A stretch of DNA of 64,000 nucleotides from Flavobacteria bacterium BBFL7 (GCA_000153385.1 CH672375.1:1-64000); one strand, 5' to 3'. Shown: positions 7,262 through 17,187, counted from the stretch's first letter. Numbers and translations are program-made. Notes: a model not told the origin generated them from the sequence alone.

Positions 7262-8347
7262 ATGATTGTTGGAATTCCCAAAGAAATAAAGAATAATGAA
7301 AGCAGAGTTAGTATGACTCCTGCCGGTGTTTTTGAGCTTACTAAAAACGACCATGAGGTTTACATTCAGTCCACTGCCGGTAAAGGAAGTGGTTTCTTTG
7401 ATAAAGATTATGAAAACGCTGGAGCCACAATCGTTAATACAATTGAAGAGGTATATGCGATAAGCGATTTAATCGTTAAAGTAAAAGAGCCTATTCAGTA
7501 TGAATATAACCTAGTTAAAGAAGGTCAGTTATTATTCACCTATTTCCATTTTGCCTCTAGTGAAGCTCTTACCAATGCAATGATTAAAGCCAAAGCAATT
7601 TGTATCGCATATGAAACCGTTGAGGATCAAGAAGGCACCTTACCACTACTCACTCCTATGTCTGAGGTTGCAGGAAGACTTGCCATACAGCAAGGAGCAA
7701 AATATTTAGAAAAACCCGTAAAAGGAAGAGGTGTTCTATTAGGTGGTGTACCTGGCGTTGCTCCTGGTAAAGTATTAGTTTTAGGTGCTGGTGTAGTAGG
7801 CATTCAAGCGGCTAAAATGGCTGCAGGTTTAGGGGCACATGTAACCATCATGGATATTAACATGAAAAGACTACGTTATGTTAATGATGTCATGCCACCG
7901 CACGTGGTCACAGAATTTTCAAACGAATTCAATATTAGAAAGCATATCAAAACGCATGATCTTATCATAGGCGGAGTTTTATTAAAAGGAGCAAAAGCTC
8001 CTAACCTTATTACTCGCGATATGCTTAAAGAGATGAGACCAGGCACTGTAATCGTAGATGTAGCCGTAGATCAAGGTGGTTGCGTAGAAACTACAAAACC
8101 TACAACACATGAAAATCCAACCTATATCATAGACGATGTAGTACATTATACAGTAGCAAATATGCCAGGAGCAGTACCATACACCTCTACGGTAGCACTT
8201 ACTAATGTCACATTACCTTATGTACTTCAACTGGCTAATTATGGGTGGGAAAAAGCATGTAGCCAAAACCCTAGCCTAGAAAAAGGACTGAATATTATAT
8301 CAGGAAAGGTAGTTTATCGTGAGATTAATGAGGCCTTTGGATGGTGA
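7262..8347 (+). CDS. ald: Alanine dehydrogenase
   Basis: A 361-aa enzyme converting L-alanine, NAD+ and water to pyruvate, NADH and ammonia. The start MIVGIPKEIKNNESRVSMTP, the substrate residues in LIVKVKEP and FTYFHFAS, and the NAD-binding GAGVVGIQAAKMAAGLGA are all typical. VDVAVDQGGCVETT contains the catalytic aspartate and NMPGAVPYTST is intact. The length is close to the usual 370. It stands alone between two hairpins, so it is probably monocistronic. Confidence 0.95.
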   Translation: MIVGIPKEIKNNESRVSMTPAGVFELTKNDHEVYIQSTAGKGSGFFDKDYENAGATIVNTIEEVYAISDLIVKVKEPIQYEYNLVKEGQLLFTYFHFASSEALTNAMIKAKAICIAYETVEDQEGTLPLLTPMSEVAGRLAIQQGAKYLEKPVKGRGVLLGGVPGVAPGKVLVLGAGVVGIQAAKMAAGLGAHVTIMDINMKRLRYVNDVMPPHVVTEFSNEFNIRKHIKTHDLIIGGVLLKGAKAPNLITRDMLKEMRPGTVIVDVAVDQGGCVETTKPTTHENPTYIIDDVVHYTVANMPGAVPYTSTVALTNVTLPYVLQLANYGWEKACSQNPSLEKGLNIISGKVVYREINEAFGW

Positions 8348-8510
8348 TAGATAATAAAATCTCAATAAGTAACAATCCAAGACTACTGTAATAAGAATTA
8401 GACACAGACGCAAGAAACTTTTCCAGATACTATAGAAAGAAGAACCTTTAAAATTATATGAGAAAGCTCACTTATAGGTTTTACTCATTTCACTATAGAA
8501 AACAAAAAAA

Positions 8511-8530
8511 GCCTCGCTTGAAGCGAGGCT
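8511..8530 (-). terminator. Terminator of rpmE2
   Basis: GCCTCGCTT pairs with AAGCGAGGC. On the minus strand it is followed by a run of seven T, so it ends the L31 transcript. Confidence 0.8.
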
Positions 8531-8558
8531 TTTCAGTATGATTAAAATTCTAAGAAGA

Positions 8559-8810
8559 TTACTTCTTGAATTTAGCATATTTAGTTTTGAACTTGTCAAT
8601 ACGACCAGCTGTATCTAAAAGTTTAGTCTCACCAGTATAAAAAGGATGAGAAGTACGAGAGATTTCCAATTTAATAAGTGGATACTCGTTACCTTCAAAC
8701 TCAATCGTTTCCTTAGTTGGAGCTGTCGATTTAGTTATAAATATTTGCTCATTAGACATGTCTTTAAAAGCTACTAGTCTATAATCTTCTGGGTGAATTC
8801 CTTTTTGCAT
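8559..8810 (-). CDS. rpmE2: 50S ribosomal protein L31, type B
   Basis: An 84-aa protein starting [11 protein letters not shown]. It lacks the zinc-binding CXXC pairs of type A L31, which identifies the zinc-independent form, and retains [10 protein letters not shown]. An in-frame ATG 30 bp upstream was rejected because the promoter box 8838-8845 would lie at or inside that longer gene. It has its own promoter and terminator. Confidence 0.93.
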   Translation of the reverse strand: MQKGIHPEDYRLVAFKDMSNEQIFITKSTAPTKETIEFEGNEYPLIKLEISRTSHPFYTGETKLLDTAGRIDKFKTKYAKFKK

Positions 8811-8837
8811 GATCTTAATCTTATTCTTTTGCGGCTG

Positions 8838-8867
8838 CAAATTTAATCATTATAATTAAATCTACAA
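8838..8867 (-). promoter_or_regulatory. Promoter of rpmE2
   Basis: On the minus strand, TTG (8865-8867), 19-bp spacer, TAAATTTG (8838-8845). Exact Bacteroidota consensus; it fixes the downstream start codon. Confidence 0.75.
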
Positions 8868-8924
8868 ACAGATTGCTTAAATATATCTATGCAATTTATA
8901 GCTTTAGTACGTAATCCAAACCAT

Positions 8925-8932
8925 TATATTTG
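8925..8932 (+). promoter_or_regulatory. -7 box TATATTTG before the DUF4199 gene
   Basis: Matches TAnnTTTG and lies 23 bp before the TTG start codon of the DUF4199 gene. Confidence 0.55.
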
Positions 8933-8955
8933 TATTTCTTAAAAAAAAGAACATT

Positions 8956-9453
8956 TTGGATCAAATAGTAAAGAAAAACTCATTCATTATAGGTCTCATA
9001 GGTGCGATAGCAAATCTAGCTTTAGTAATCTATATATGGCAAATTCAAGCATTTAGCAGTGTAAGTTTAGGTATTGCCATGATGATTTTACCTATTCCCT
9101 TTGGGATAGCCGCACAATGGTGGAGCAAGTCTAGCTTGAACAGTTATCTGTCCTTGAAACAAGGAGTCCTCGCCTTTTTCTTATGTATGTTGGTTATTTT
9201 TCTAGTTGATTTTATCGCAAATTATTTGATTTATGTTCAAATTGATCCAGGTGCACAAGCTATAGCCGAAAAAGCCACGGAAGAATTTGCCCAAAAAAAT
9301 GAAAACGCATTAGCAAATCAAGATGTTTTTAAAAAACCAGTGTATAGCTTAGGTAGTTACTTCACAGGATTCATTTCTAAACTATTGTTCTACACTATTT
9401 TTGGAATTTTATCATCTCTCATTTTCAGAAAAGAAGCGCCTAAACAAGCCTAA
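8956..9453 (+). CDS. DUF4199 membrane protein
   Basis: A 165-aa protein with four hydrophobic helices (about 10-30, 35-55, 70-95 and 138-160) and the DUF4199 layout, function unknown. The start codon is TTG; no in-frame ATG precedes the first helix. It is 28 bp upstream of a glycosyltransferase gene on the same strand. As I recall, DUF4199 genes commonly precede this glycosyltransferase in Flavobacteriaceae, so the two are probably cotranscribed. Confidence 0.8.
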   Translation: MDQIVKKNSFIIGLIGAIANLALVIYIWQIQAFSSVSLGIAMMILPIPFGIAAQWWSKSSLNSYLSLKQGVLAFFLCMLVIFLVDFIANYLIYVQIDPGAQAIAEKATEEFAQKNENALANQDVFKKPVYSLGSYFTGFISKLLFYTIFGILSSLIFRKEAPKQA

Positions 9454-9481
9454 TTTTCAAATCAACCATAGAATACACTGC

Positions 9482-10432
9482 ATGAATTTATCCATTGTCA
9501 TACCACTGTTAAATGAGGAAGAATCTCTTCCTGAATTGCATGCTTGGATTCTTCGTGTTATGGATACCATGGATATTGAGTATGAAATTATTTTTATCGA
9601 TGATGGCAGTACAGATAGCAGTTGGGATGTTTTAAATACGCTTTCGCGTAAGCATGCCACCACACATACTATTAAGTTTTTAAGTAATTATGGGAAATCA
9701 CAAGCCTTACATGCTGGTTTCCACAAAGCGCAAGGAGATGTCGTTATTACCATGGATGCAGATCTACAAGACAGTCCAGACGAAATCCCTGAATTGTATA
9801 GAATGATAGCCCATCAAAATCATGATCTAGTCAGCGGCTGGAAGAAAAAAAGATATGATAGTGTTATCGCAAAAAATTTACCTAGCAAATTATTTAATTG
9901 GGCTGCACGTAAAACGAGTGGCGTACAATTAAATGATTTTAACTGTGGTTTAAAGGCTTACAAATCATCTGTTGTTAAAAATATAGACGTACATGGTGAG
10001 ATGCATCGTTATATACCGGTACTTGCTAAAAATGCAGGATTTAGTGATATCACACAAAAGGAAGTGATCCATCAAGCTAGAAAGTATGGAATGACTAAAT
10101 TTGGTTATGAACGATTTATTAATGGATTTTTAGATTTGATTACTATTGCTTTTATTTCAAAATACGGTAAACGTCCTATGCACCTTTTTGGAGCGTTAGG
10201 TGTTATCATGTTCATTCTAGGTTTTATTACCGCTGGTTATGTAGGCTTTTCAAAACTTTATAAAATGGCAAACGACATCCCATATGGATTAGTTACAGAT
10301 AACCCATGGTTCTTTATTGCCTTAACCATCATGTTACTAGGTGTTTTGTTCTTTATTGCAGGATTTTTAGGTGAATTAATTCTTAGAAATGGTAATCAAG
10401 TAAATCGCTACCATATTGAAAAGGAAGTATAA
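9482..10432 (+). CDS. Family 2 glycosyltransferase (polyprenyl-phosphate sugar type)
   Basis: A 316-aa protein. The GT-A domain begins at once (LSIVIPLLNEEESLPEL) with FIDDGSTDSSW and a metal-binding D92-A-D94 in MDADLQDSPDEIPEL. Two C-terminal membrane helices lie near 237-260 and 280-305, as in GtrB/DPM1-like enzymes that load sugars onto polyprenyl phosphate. The frame is open upstream to 9401, but that would overlap the DUF4199 gene, and the domain begins at this ATG. A diverged copy of the palindrome lies inside at 9639-9654. Confidence 0.88.
   Translation: MNLSIVIPLLNEEESLPELHAWILRVMDTMDIEYEIIFIDDGSTDSSWDVLNTLSRKHATTHTIKFLSNYGKSQALHAGFHKAQGDVVITMDADLQDSPDEIPELYRMIAHQNHDLVSGWKKKRYDSVIAKNLPSKLFNWAARKTSGVQLNDFNCGLKAYKSSVVKNIDVHGEMHRYIPVLAKNAGFSDITQKEVIHQARKYGMTKFGYERFINGFLDLITIAFISKYGKRPMHLFGALGVIMFILGFITAGYVGFSKLYKMANDIPYGLVTDNPWFFIALTIMLLGVLFFIAGFLGELILRNGNQVNRYHIEKEV
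9639..9654. repeat. Degenerate copy of the 16-bp palindrome
   Basis: CGCTTTCGCGTAAGCA, two differences from the consensus, in the glycosyltransferase coding sequence (read TLSRKH). Confidence 0.5.
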
Positions 10433-10534
10433 ATAATCCTATTAAACATACCTAGTTTCTAGCATCAATATAGTAGGTAATTATTGCATTACTGAGTACA
10501 ATTTGTATCCTGCCTTCTACCTGCTATTTTCTGT

Positions 10535-10542
10535 TATCTTTG
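10535..10542 (+). promoter_or_regulatory. -7 box TATCTTTG of the phosphohexomutase operon
   Basis: Matches TAnnTTTG, 23 bp before the ATG at 10566. It supports that start over an in-frame TTG at 10503. Confidence 0.65.
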
Positions 10543-10565
10543 TAATTCATTCATACGTCATAACA

Positions 10566-12278
10566 ATGGATAAGGAAGCTATTCTTAAAAACGCTCAATC
10601 ATGGACTAAAGCTCCATTTGATACCGATACAATTACTAAAACACTTGCCTTAATAAGTGCCAATAATGCTGATTTCCAAGAATCTTTTTATAAGGATTTA
10701 GAATTTGGAACTGGTGGTATGCGCGGCATTATGGGTGTAGGGACTAATCGTATTAATAAATACACTTTAGGTAAGAACACACAAGGACTTTCTCAATATT
10801 TAAAAGAAACCTTTATAGATGAGCAAATCAAGGTAGCTATTGCCTATGATTGCCGTCATAATTCTAAAGAATTAGCACAAGTCGTTGCAGACGTATTTAG
10901 TGCAAATGGTATACATGTATATCTTTTTGAAGACTTGCGCCCTACTCCATTATTATCGTACACGGTAAAAGCAAAAAATTGTCATGCCGGTATTGTTCTT
11001 ACTGCCAGTCATAATCCACCAGAGTATAATGGATACAAGGTCTACTGGCAAGATGGCGGACAATTAGTACCACCACAGGATAAAGCTATTTTAGAATTGA
11101 TCGCTTCCCTAAATTTTAAGGACATTAATTTTAACGGTAATGCAGACTTAATTGAATTACTAACTCCTGCAGACGATAATGCATTTATTGTAGATAGTAT
11201 TAAAGCTGGTAAAATCGCTGGAGATGTTGATCGTTCTCGATTAAAAATTGTTTTTACGAGTTTACATGGTACGAGTATCACATTAATTCCTGAAACACTA
11301 AAAAGAGCCGGCTATACAGATCTACACGTGGTAAAGGAACAAGCAATACCAGACGGTAATTTCCCGACGGTAGTTTCTCCTAATCCAGAAGAACCAGAAG
11401 CTCTTAAAATGGCTGTTGAACTGGCAGATAGAGTTCATGCAGACATTGTCATAGGAACTGATCCAGACAGCGATCGACTAGGTGTTGCTGTAAGAGATAA
11501 TGATGGTAAAATGGTCTTGCTTAATGGTAATCAAACCATGATTGCCATGACAGACTTTCTTTTACAACAATCAGATTTAAAAAACGCGACGCAACCATTC
11601 ATAGGCTCTACTATTGTGTCTACACCTATGATGCATGATCTAGCGATGGATTATCAGGTAGAGTGTAAAGAAGGCTTAACCGGTTTTAAATGGATTGCAA
11701 AGATGATTAAGGACCATCCGCAGCAAGACTTTATCGGTGGTGGTGAGGAAAGTTTTGGGTACATGGTTGGTGACTTTGTACGTGATAAAGATGCGGTGAC
11801 TGCAGCATTATTAGCTTGTGAGATGTACGCTTACGCGAAAGCGAACTCATCAACAACATATCAAGATTTATTAAAGCTATATGTTAAACATGGCTGTTAC
11901 CAGGAAAAACTCGTTTCATTAGTTAAAAAAGGGATATCAGGTGCACAAGAAATTAAACAAATGATGATAGACCTGCGTGAAAACACGCCAACGCAAATTG
12001 CAGGACAAGATGTCATTATAGTAGAAGACTATGCCGCCAGCACTAGGGAAAACAAGCATTTAAAGAAAACAGAATCATTAGAAATACCTAAATCTAACGT
12101 TTTAATCTTTTATCTAGCAGATGGCTCAAAGATTGCAGCGAGACCTAGTGGAACTGAACCTAAGATCAAGTTCTACATCAGTGTGAAAGCACCGTTAGAT
12201 CACGTTTCTAACTATCCAGCGGTACAAGAACAACTTAACAAAAAAATTAACGGCATTTTAGCCGATTTTGACATTTAA
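10566..12278 (+). CDS. Phospho-sugar mutase (phosphoglucomutase/phosphomannomutase)
   Basis: A 570-aa enzyme of the alpha-D-phosphohexomutase superfamily, moving phosphate between C1 and C6 of hexoses. It shows the phosphoserine loop TASHNPPEYNGYK (Ser148), the metal loop GTDPDSDRLGV, the sugar loop GGGEESFGYMVGDF, and the phosphate-binding RPSGTEPKIKFY near the C-terminus. The length fits the long PGM form found in Bacteroidota. It lies 3 bp before the ABC transporter, so one operon is likely. A one-base variant of the palindrome is inside at 11828. Confidence 0.93.
   Translation: MDKEAILKNAQSWTKAPFDTDTITKTLALISANNADFQESFYKDLEFGTGGMRGIMGVGTNRINKYTLGKNTQGLSQYLKETFIDEQIKVAIAYDCRHNSKELAQVVADVFSANGIHVYLFEDLRPTPLLSYTVKAKNCHAGIVLTASHNPPEYNGYKVYWQDGGQLVPPQDKAILELIASLNFKDINFNGNADLIELLTPADDNAFIVDSIKAGKIAGDVDRSRLKIVFTSLHGTSITLIPETLKRAGYTDLHVVKEQAIPDGNFPTVVSPNPEEPEALKMAVELADRVHADIVIGTDPDSDRLGVAVRDNDGKMVLLNGNQTMIAMTDFLLQQSDLKNATQPFIGSTIVSTPMMHDLAMDYQVECKEGLTGFKWIAKMIKDHPQQDFIGGGEESFGYMVGDFVRDKDAVTAALLACEMYAYAKANSSTTYQDLLKLYVKHGCYQEKLVSLVKKGISGAQEIKQMMIDLRENTPTQIAGQDVIIVEDYAASTRENKHLKKTESLEIPKSNVLIFYLADGSKIAARPSGTEPKIKFYISVKAPLDHVSNYPAVQEQLNKKINGILADFDI
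11828..11843. repeat. Near-exact copy of the 16-bp palindrome
   Basis: CGCTTACGCGAAAGCG, one difference, inside the phosphohexomutase gene (read YAYAKAN). Confidence 0.7.
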
Positions 12279-12281
12279 TTA

Positions 12282-14102
12282 ATGAATTACTTTAAAGAGA
12301 TTCTTAAGTATGCAAAGCCCTATAGACGTTTTGGTGTTTTAAATATATTCTTCAATATATTATATGCATTATTTGCAGCGTTATCTTTTGCATCTTTAAT
12401 ACCTATGCTGGATGTTTTATTTGATAAAACTAAGTCCATAACAGTAGAACCAGACTGGCCAGGCATTACTAAATTACTAGATTATCTCACAGACTACATG
12501 GGCTGGTATATTACCACACAAGTTGACGGTGGTAAAGAAACGGCACTAATCGTAGTCATAGCACTTGTGATTATACTTTTCTTTTTGAAAAATATTTTCG
12601 GATATCTTGCTATGTATTTCATTGCTTTTTTAAGAAACGGTATTCTCAGAGATATTAGAAATGATCTATATTCTAAAATTGTTAACCTGCCTATTTCATA
12701 CTATTCTGAAAAACGTAAAGGTGATGTAATTGCTAGAACTAGTTCTGATGTTTTACAAATTCAAAATAGTTTCCTATCTATACTTGAACTAATCGTAAAA
12801 GAGCCACTTAACATCATTTTCTCTCTTGCATTCATGCTTATGATAAGTGTTAAACTTACCATTTTCATGTTATTATTTTTACCCATTTCAGGATTCTTAA
12901 TATCTCTTATAGGTAAGAAACTGAAACGTCAAAGCGGTAAAGTCCAAAAAGAACAAGGGATTTTTCTCTCTTTATTAGAGGAGACACTTTCTGGCTTAAA
13001 GGTCATTAAAGGATTTAATGCTGAGGATCGGTTAACGGATACTTTTAAAGAAAGTACCGAGAGGTATAATAAGTATGCTATCCAACTTAATCATAGAAAA
13101 GGTTTAGCTAGTCCTACCAGTGAGTTTCTAGGTATTTTAGTAATTGGTATTCTATTGTGGTTTGGTGGTAGAATGGTTTTAGTTGAAAATGCTATTGATG
13201 GTACTAAATTTATAACGTTTATGTTATTTGCTTATGGTATTTTAACTCCTGCCAAAGCACTCTCTAAAGCAAGCTATGGTGTTAAAGAAGGAAACGCTAG
13301 TGCTGAACGTGTTCTAGAAATCCTTAAAACTAAAAATGAAATCGCAGATCGAGCTGGCGCAGTTTCTATTCCTGCATTTACTACGGCAGTAAAAGTTAAT
13401 GATGTTACCTTTTCTTATGAAGAAGAACCTGTTTTAAAGAATTTCTCGCTCGACATTCCTAAAGGGACTAGCATAGCGTTAGTCGGACAAAGCGGCTCAG
13501 GTAAGAGTACCATCGCTAATCTCTTAACGCGATTCTATGATGTTGAAAAGGGCACCATTACTATAGACGGTAAAAATATTAAAGATGTTACCTTAAAAAG
13601 TCTAAGAGATCAGATTGCAATCGTAACACAGGACTCTATACTTTTTAATGATACTATTGCTACTAATGTAGCTCTCAGTGATAAAAATGCAACCGAAGAG
13701 CAAGTTATAAATGCTCTTAAAATTGCAAATGCTTGGGAATTTGTTAAAGATTTACCGCAAGGTATTCATACTAACATAGGTGATAGTGGTAACAAACTAA
13801 GCGGCGGACAAAAACAACGATTATCTATCGCTAGAGCAGTTTTGAAAAACGCTCCTATTCTTATACTAGATGAAGCCACCAGTGCACTGGATACAGAAAG
13901 TGAACGTCTGGTTCAAGATGCTCTTGAAAAAGTAATGCAAAACAGAACCTCTATTGTGATTGCTCATAGACTTTCTACCATTCAAAATGCCGATAATATT
14001 GTCGTGATGAATAAAGGTGAAATTGCAGAGCAAGGTACACATGCTGAACTTATTGCCATGAAAGGATTATATAATGGCCTTGTAGGATTGCAGAGTCTAT
14101 AA
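12282..14102 (+). CDS. ABC exporter, MsbA-like fused permease/ATPase
   Basis: The product has 606 aa. The membrane domain spans about 1-330 (six helices) and the ATPase domain about 345-606, with Walker A GQSGSGKST (from G402), signature LSGGQKQRLSIARA, Walker B ILILDEATSALD and switch histidine in IAHRLST. The half-transporter should dimerise. MsbA-like proteins flip lipid A core or other lipids; the substrate here is not determined. It starts 3 bp after the phosphohexomutase. Confidence 0.9.
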   Translation: MNYFKEILKYAKPYRRFGVLNIFFNILYALFAALSFASLIPMLDVLFDKTKSITVEPDWPGITKLLDYLTDYMGWYITTQVDGGKETALIVVIALVIILFFLKNIFGYLAMYFIAFLRNGILRDIRNDLYSKIVNLPISYYSEKRKGDVIARTSSDVLQIQNSFLSILELIVKEPLNIIFSLAFMLMISVKLTIFMLLFLPISGFLISLIGKKLKRQSGKVQKEQGIFLSLLEETLSGLKVIKGFNAEDRLTDTFKESTERYNKYAIQLNHRKGLASPTSEFLGILVIGILLWFGGRMVLVENAIDGTKFITFMLFAYGILTPAKALSKASYGVKEGNASAERVLEILKTKNEIADRAGAVSIPAFTTAVKVNDVTFSYEEEPVLKNFSLDIPKGTSIALVGQSGSGKSTIANLLTRFYDVEKGTITIDGKNIKDVTLKSLRDQIAIVTQDSILFNDTIATNVALSDKNATEEQVINALKIANAWEFVKDLPQGIHTNIGDSGNKLSGGQKQRLSIARAVLKNAPILILDEATSALDTESERLVQDALEKVMQNRTSIVIAHRLSTIQNADNIVVMNKGEIAEQGTHAELIAMKGLYNGLVGLQSL

Positions 14103-14185
14103 AATTAATAGATTTAATTAACGAAAAAAGCAAATCCTCACAAGTATCAGAAACCTGTGAAGTTTGCACATACTTAATAATTTTA

Positions 14186-15871
14186 ATGCCTTCATTAGAA
14201 AATTGCTTTACTCCATTTAAAACAGATATTTCTGGGATTTCCATTCCGGAGAAGTTCACGTTTCCCTTTTTTTATGAGCCTCATGAACTCGCTTTAATTG
14301 CAACTCGAGAGCTTCAAGAATACCTTGAAGAACCTCAAGACTGGCAGCATAACTTCTGGAATGAAAAAACAGGTGCTGGAGAAGCTGCAGGAAAAATGTT
14401 TGGTGTGCTAGTGGTGCAAAACGAGAAAGGAAAACTAGGATACCTATCTGCTTTTAGTGGTCAGATAGATCGAAAAATGGATATCGCTCCATTTGTTCCT
14501 GCTGCATATGCACCAGACTTTGATAAGAGCTATTGTGATGGGCAGTTTAAAGAATTTACAAAGTTAAGTAATGAGGTAGCTGCGTTAGAACAAACTCAAG
14601 AGTACACTACAGCTTTAAAGAATCTTAACCATCTTAAAGAAAAGGCATCCCTTTTACTTGAGGCGCAGCGCAAAAAACATAAACTTCAGTCTCGAGAACT
14701 TAAAGCACAACTTAAACAAAGCTCTAAAACTCTAGACGAGCAAGAACTTAAACAGCTTAAAGCTTTACAACACCAGCAACATCTCAATCAGAAGTTTCTC
14801 TATCGTGAATACGAGATCTACCTTTTAGAAAAACAGCAGTCATTTCAAGTTATCGTTGATCAATATCAATCACAAATGGAAGCGCTTACCCAACAACGAA
14901 GGCAGCAATCTCTAGACTTACAAGATTGGATTTTCAAACAGTATGATTTACTCAATGGAAATGGTGATCGTAAAAACGTCTTAGAAATTTTCAAAGAGTT
15001 GAATTTAGGTACTCCACCAGCATCTACTGGAGATTGTGCAGCACCTAAGTTGTTACAATACGCTTTTGCTAACGCGCTAAAACCCATAGCCCTAGCAGAG
15101 TTTTGGTGGGGAAAATCATCTAAATCGCAAATCAGAAAACACCAACAATTTTATCCAGCATGTCGCAGTAAATGTGAACCCATATTGGGACATATGCTAG
15201 AAGGTATCGAGGTAGAAGACAATCCTTTATTGATCAATCCAGGTATTGACAAAACAATGGAAGTGATTTATGAAGATGATGCTATTATCATCGTTAACAA
15301 GCCTGAAGAATTTTTATCAGTTCCTGGGAAAACTATAAAAGACAGTGTTTATAGTAGGCTTAAGGAGTTATATCCAGATGCGACTGGACCTATTCTAGTT
15401 CATAGATTAGATATGTCTACATCTGGAATTTTGGTGGCTACCAAGAATCTAGAATACTATCATTTTATTCAAGAACAATTTATCAATCGTACGATTTCAA
15501 AAAGATATGTAGCGTTGCTCAATGGCGTTTTAGAGAATAACGAAGGAATGATTGAATTGCCCTTGCGCGTAGATCTAGACAACAGGCCTACACAGCTGGT
15601 TTGTTATGAATATGGAAAATCTGCTCGAACTAAATATCAAGTGTTAGAACGTAGGGAAAAAGAAACACTGGTTCACTTCTACCCGATTACCGGTCGTACA
15701 CATCAGTTAAGAGTTCACGCGGCACACGCTAGTGGTTTAAACGCACCAATTGTTGGAGATGATCTATACGGTACGGCAACAAATCGATTACATTTACATG
15801 CTGAATTTATTAAATTCATTCACCCTATAACGCATAAAACGGTTTCTTTTAAAGCGCCAGTGCCGTTTTAA
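14186..15871 (+). CDS. RluA-family pseudouridine synthase with long N-terminal extension
   Basis: The product has 561 aa. The C-terminal third (about 355-560) is the RluA catalytic domain: NKPEEFLSVPGK, then HRLDMSTSGILVATK with catalytic Asp409, and HFYPITGRTHQLRVHAA. It makes pseudouridine in rRNA or tRNA. The first 350 residues are extra: a globular part (1-110), a Gln/Lys-rich coiled coil (about 125-240) and a part with two CRSKC-like cysteines near 330. Ordinary RluA proteins are 220-330 aa; I recall this long form as common in Bacteroidota. Confidence 0.88.
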   Translation: MPSLENCFTPFKTDISGISIPEKFTFPFFYEPHELALIATRELQEYLEEPQDWQHNFWNEKTGAGEAAGKMFGVLVVQNEKGKLGYLSAFSGQIDRKMDIAPFVPAAYAPDFDKSYCDGQFKEFTKLSNEVAALEQTQEYTTALKNLNHLKEKASLLLEAQRKKHKLQSRELKAQLKQSSKTLDEQELKQLKALQHQQHLNQKFLYREYEIYLLEKQQSFQVIVDQYQSQMEALTQQRRQQSLDLQDWIFKQYDLLNGNGDRKNVLEIFKELNLGTPPASTGDCAAPKLLQYAFANALKPIALAEFWWGKSSKSQIRKHQQFYPACRSKCEPILGHMLEGIEVEDNPLLINPGIDKTMEVIYEDDAIIIVNKPEEFLSVPGKTIKDSVYSRLKELYPDATGPILVHRLDMSTSGILVATKNLEYYHFIQEQFINRTISKRYVALLNGVLENNEGMIELPLRVDLDNRPTQLVCYEYGKSARTKYQVLERREKETLVHFYPITGRTHQLRVHAAHASGLNAPIVGDDLYGTATNRLHLHAEFIKFIHPITHKTVSFKAPVPF

Positions 15872-16187
15872 TTAATCAGATTGTTCTTAACGGCCTAATA
15901 ACATAATACGTAAAAAATGAAGTGAAGTGTAGGGTTCAGCAAAAATCGTTTGAAATGAAATAAAACTTAATGAGATGAATCTATTTTTCAGCCTTATCGT
16001 AATTGATATCGACTAATCTTCTTTTTGCGCCGCAGCTAACAAAATTTTTAGTGTTAGGTTCTTAAGCCTTGATTTTTTTTGTTTCGTTTTTTGATCAAGT
16101 AAAAAATGAAAATGAAATCAAAATCAATAATCTTTCTATAATCTAAAATGATTAAAAAATTCATAGCATGAAGTCTTTTAAGTATAC
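15872..16187. other. Gene-free stretch
   Basis: No credible reading frame on either strand. It contains long A/T runs, and a weak inverted pair CTTGAT/ATCAAG lies in the T-rich part near 16070-16100. The segment around 16040-16110 looks like a decayed repeat, but no second copy occurs in the window. Confidence 0.5.
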
Positions 16188-16195
16188 TAAATTTG
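16188..16195 (+). promoter_or_regulatory. -7 box TAAATTTG before the dus gene
   Basis: Exact TAnnTTTG match, 16 bp before the start codon. Confidence 0.6.
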
Positions 16196-16211
16196 ACTGT
16201 CAAATTACCTC

Positions 16212-17162
16212 ATGTCTTTCACCCTACTATCATCGCCGCTACAAGGCTTTACAGAATTTCGTTTTAGGAATGCGCAGCACAAATATTTTGGTGGAATAGA
16301 TACCTATTATGCGCCTTATATCAGATTTAATAATAAGCCAGATATCAGTGCTAAGTATCAGCGAGATCTACAATTAGAGAACAACCATGTTCCTGATTTG
16401 ATACCGCAAGTCATGACCAATAGTGCAGACGAGTTTATTACCGCTGTGAAGTACATCAGGTCATTAGGTTACAAAGAACTCAACTGGAATCTAGGTTGTC
16501 CATATCCTATGGTGACTAAAAAAGGAATGGGAAGTGGTTTGATTTGTGAACCATCTAAGATTGATGCTATTCTCGATCGCGTTCATAATGAAACAGATGT
16601 GATCGTTTCTATGAAAATGAGAATGGGCTATCTAGAACCAACTGAAATACTGGATACATTTCCTATCCTAGAAAAATATCCTATTAAAAGTATAGCCATT
16701 CATGCGCGTATAGGTAAGCAATTGTATAAAGGTGGTGTCGATTTACAATCTTTCCAGCGCTGTCTAGACACTTCTAAAACCAAGCTTTATTACAATGGTG
16801 ATATCACTACGGTTGCCGGTTTTAGAAAAATGCAGGAACAATTCCCTACCATCGACCACTGGATGTTAGGCCGTGGACTCATCGCAGATCCTTTCTTGCC
16901 TAGTATGATAAAGGCAGACACTGAGATCTATCCAGAGAATCGTTGGGAAATCTTCCGTGAATTTCATGATGCGATATATCAAGAATATGATGCTTTCTTA
17001 CAAGGTCCTACACCTATCAAGATGAAGATGCAAGGATTTTGGGAATACTGGTCGCAGACCTTTCCTAATCCACAAAAAGCTTTTAAGGCGATAAAAAAAG
17101 CAAACAATCCTAGAGCTTATAATCAGGCTGTAAATGATAATTTAAAAACGGTAAATAAATAG
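16212..17162 (+). CDS. tRNA-dihydrouridine synthase
   Basis: A 316-aa FMN enzyme of the Dus family, reducing uridine in tRNA. Its N-terminus SSPLQGFTEFRFRNA corresponds to the usual APMxGxTDxxFR. The catalytic Cys96 is in NLGCPYPMVTKKGMGSGL. KMRMGY, IHARIG, YYNGDI and MLGRGLIADPFL follow the TIM-barrel order. The closest type is probably DusC-like. Confidence 0.9.
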   Translation: MSFTLLSSPLQGFTEFRFRNAQHKYFGGIDTYYAPYIRFNNKPDISAKYQRDLQLENNHVPDLIPQVMTNSADEFITAVKYIRSLGYKELNWNLGCPYPMVTKKGMGSGLICEPSKIDAILDRVHNETDVIVSMKMRMGYLEPTEILDTFPILEKYPIKSIAIHARIGKQLYKGGVDLQSFQRCLDTSKTKLYYNGDITTVAGFRKMQEQFPTIDHWMLGRGLIADPFLPSMIKADTEIYPENRWEIFREFHDAIYQEYDAFLQGPTPIKMKMQGFWEYWSQTFPNPQKAFKAIKKANNPRAYNQAVNDNLKTVNK

Positions 17163-17171
17163 TTTGTTTCT

Positions 17172-17187
17172 CGCTTCCGCGAAAGCG
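17172..17187. repeat. Near-exact copy of the 16-bp palindrome
   Basis: CGCTTCCGCGAAAGCG, one difference, 15 bp upstream of the -7 box of the radical SAM gene. Confidence 0.8.

Noticed and set aside
9401-9481. Longer start for the glycosyltransferase
   Set aside because: It would overlap the DUF4199 gene by 53 bp and adds residues before the conserved LSIVIPLLNEEE start.
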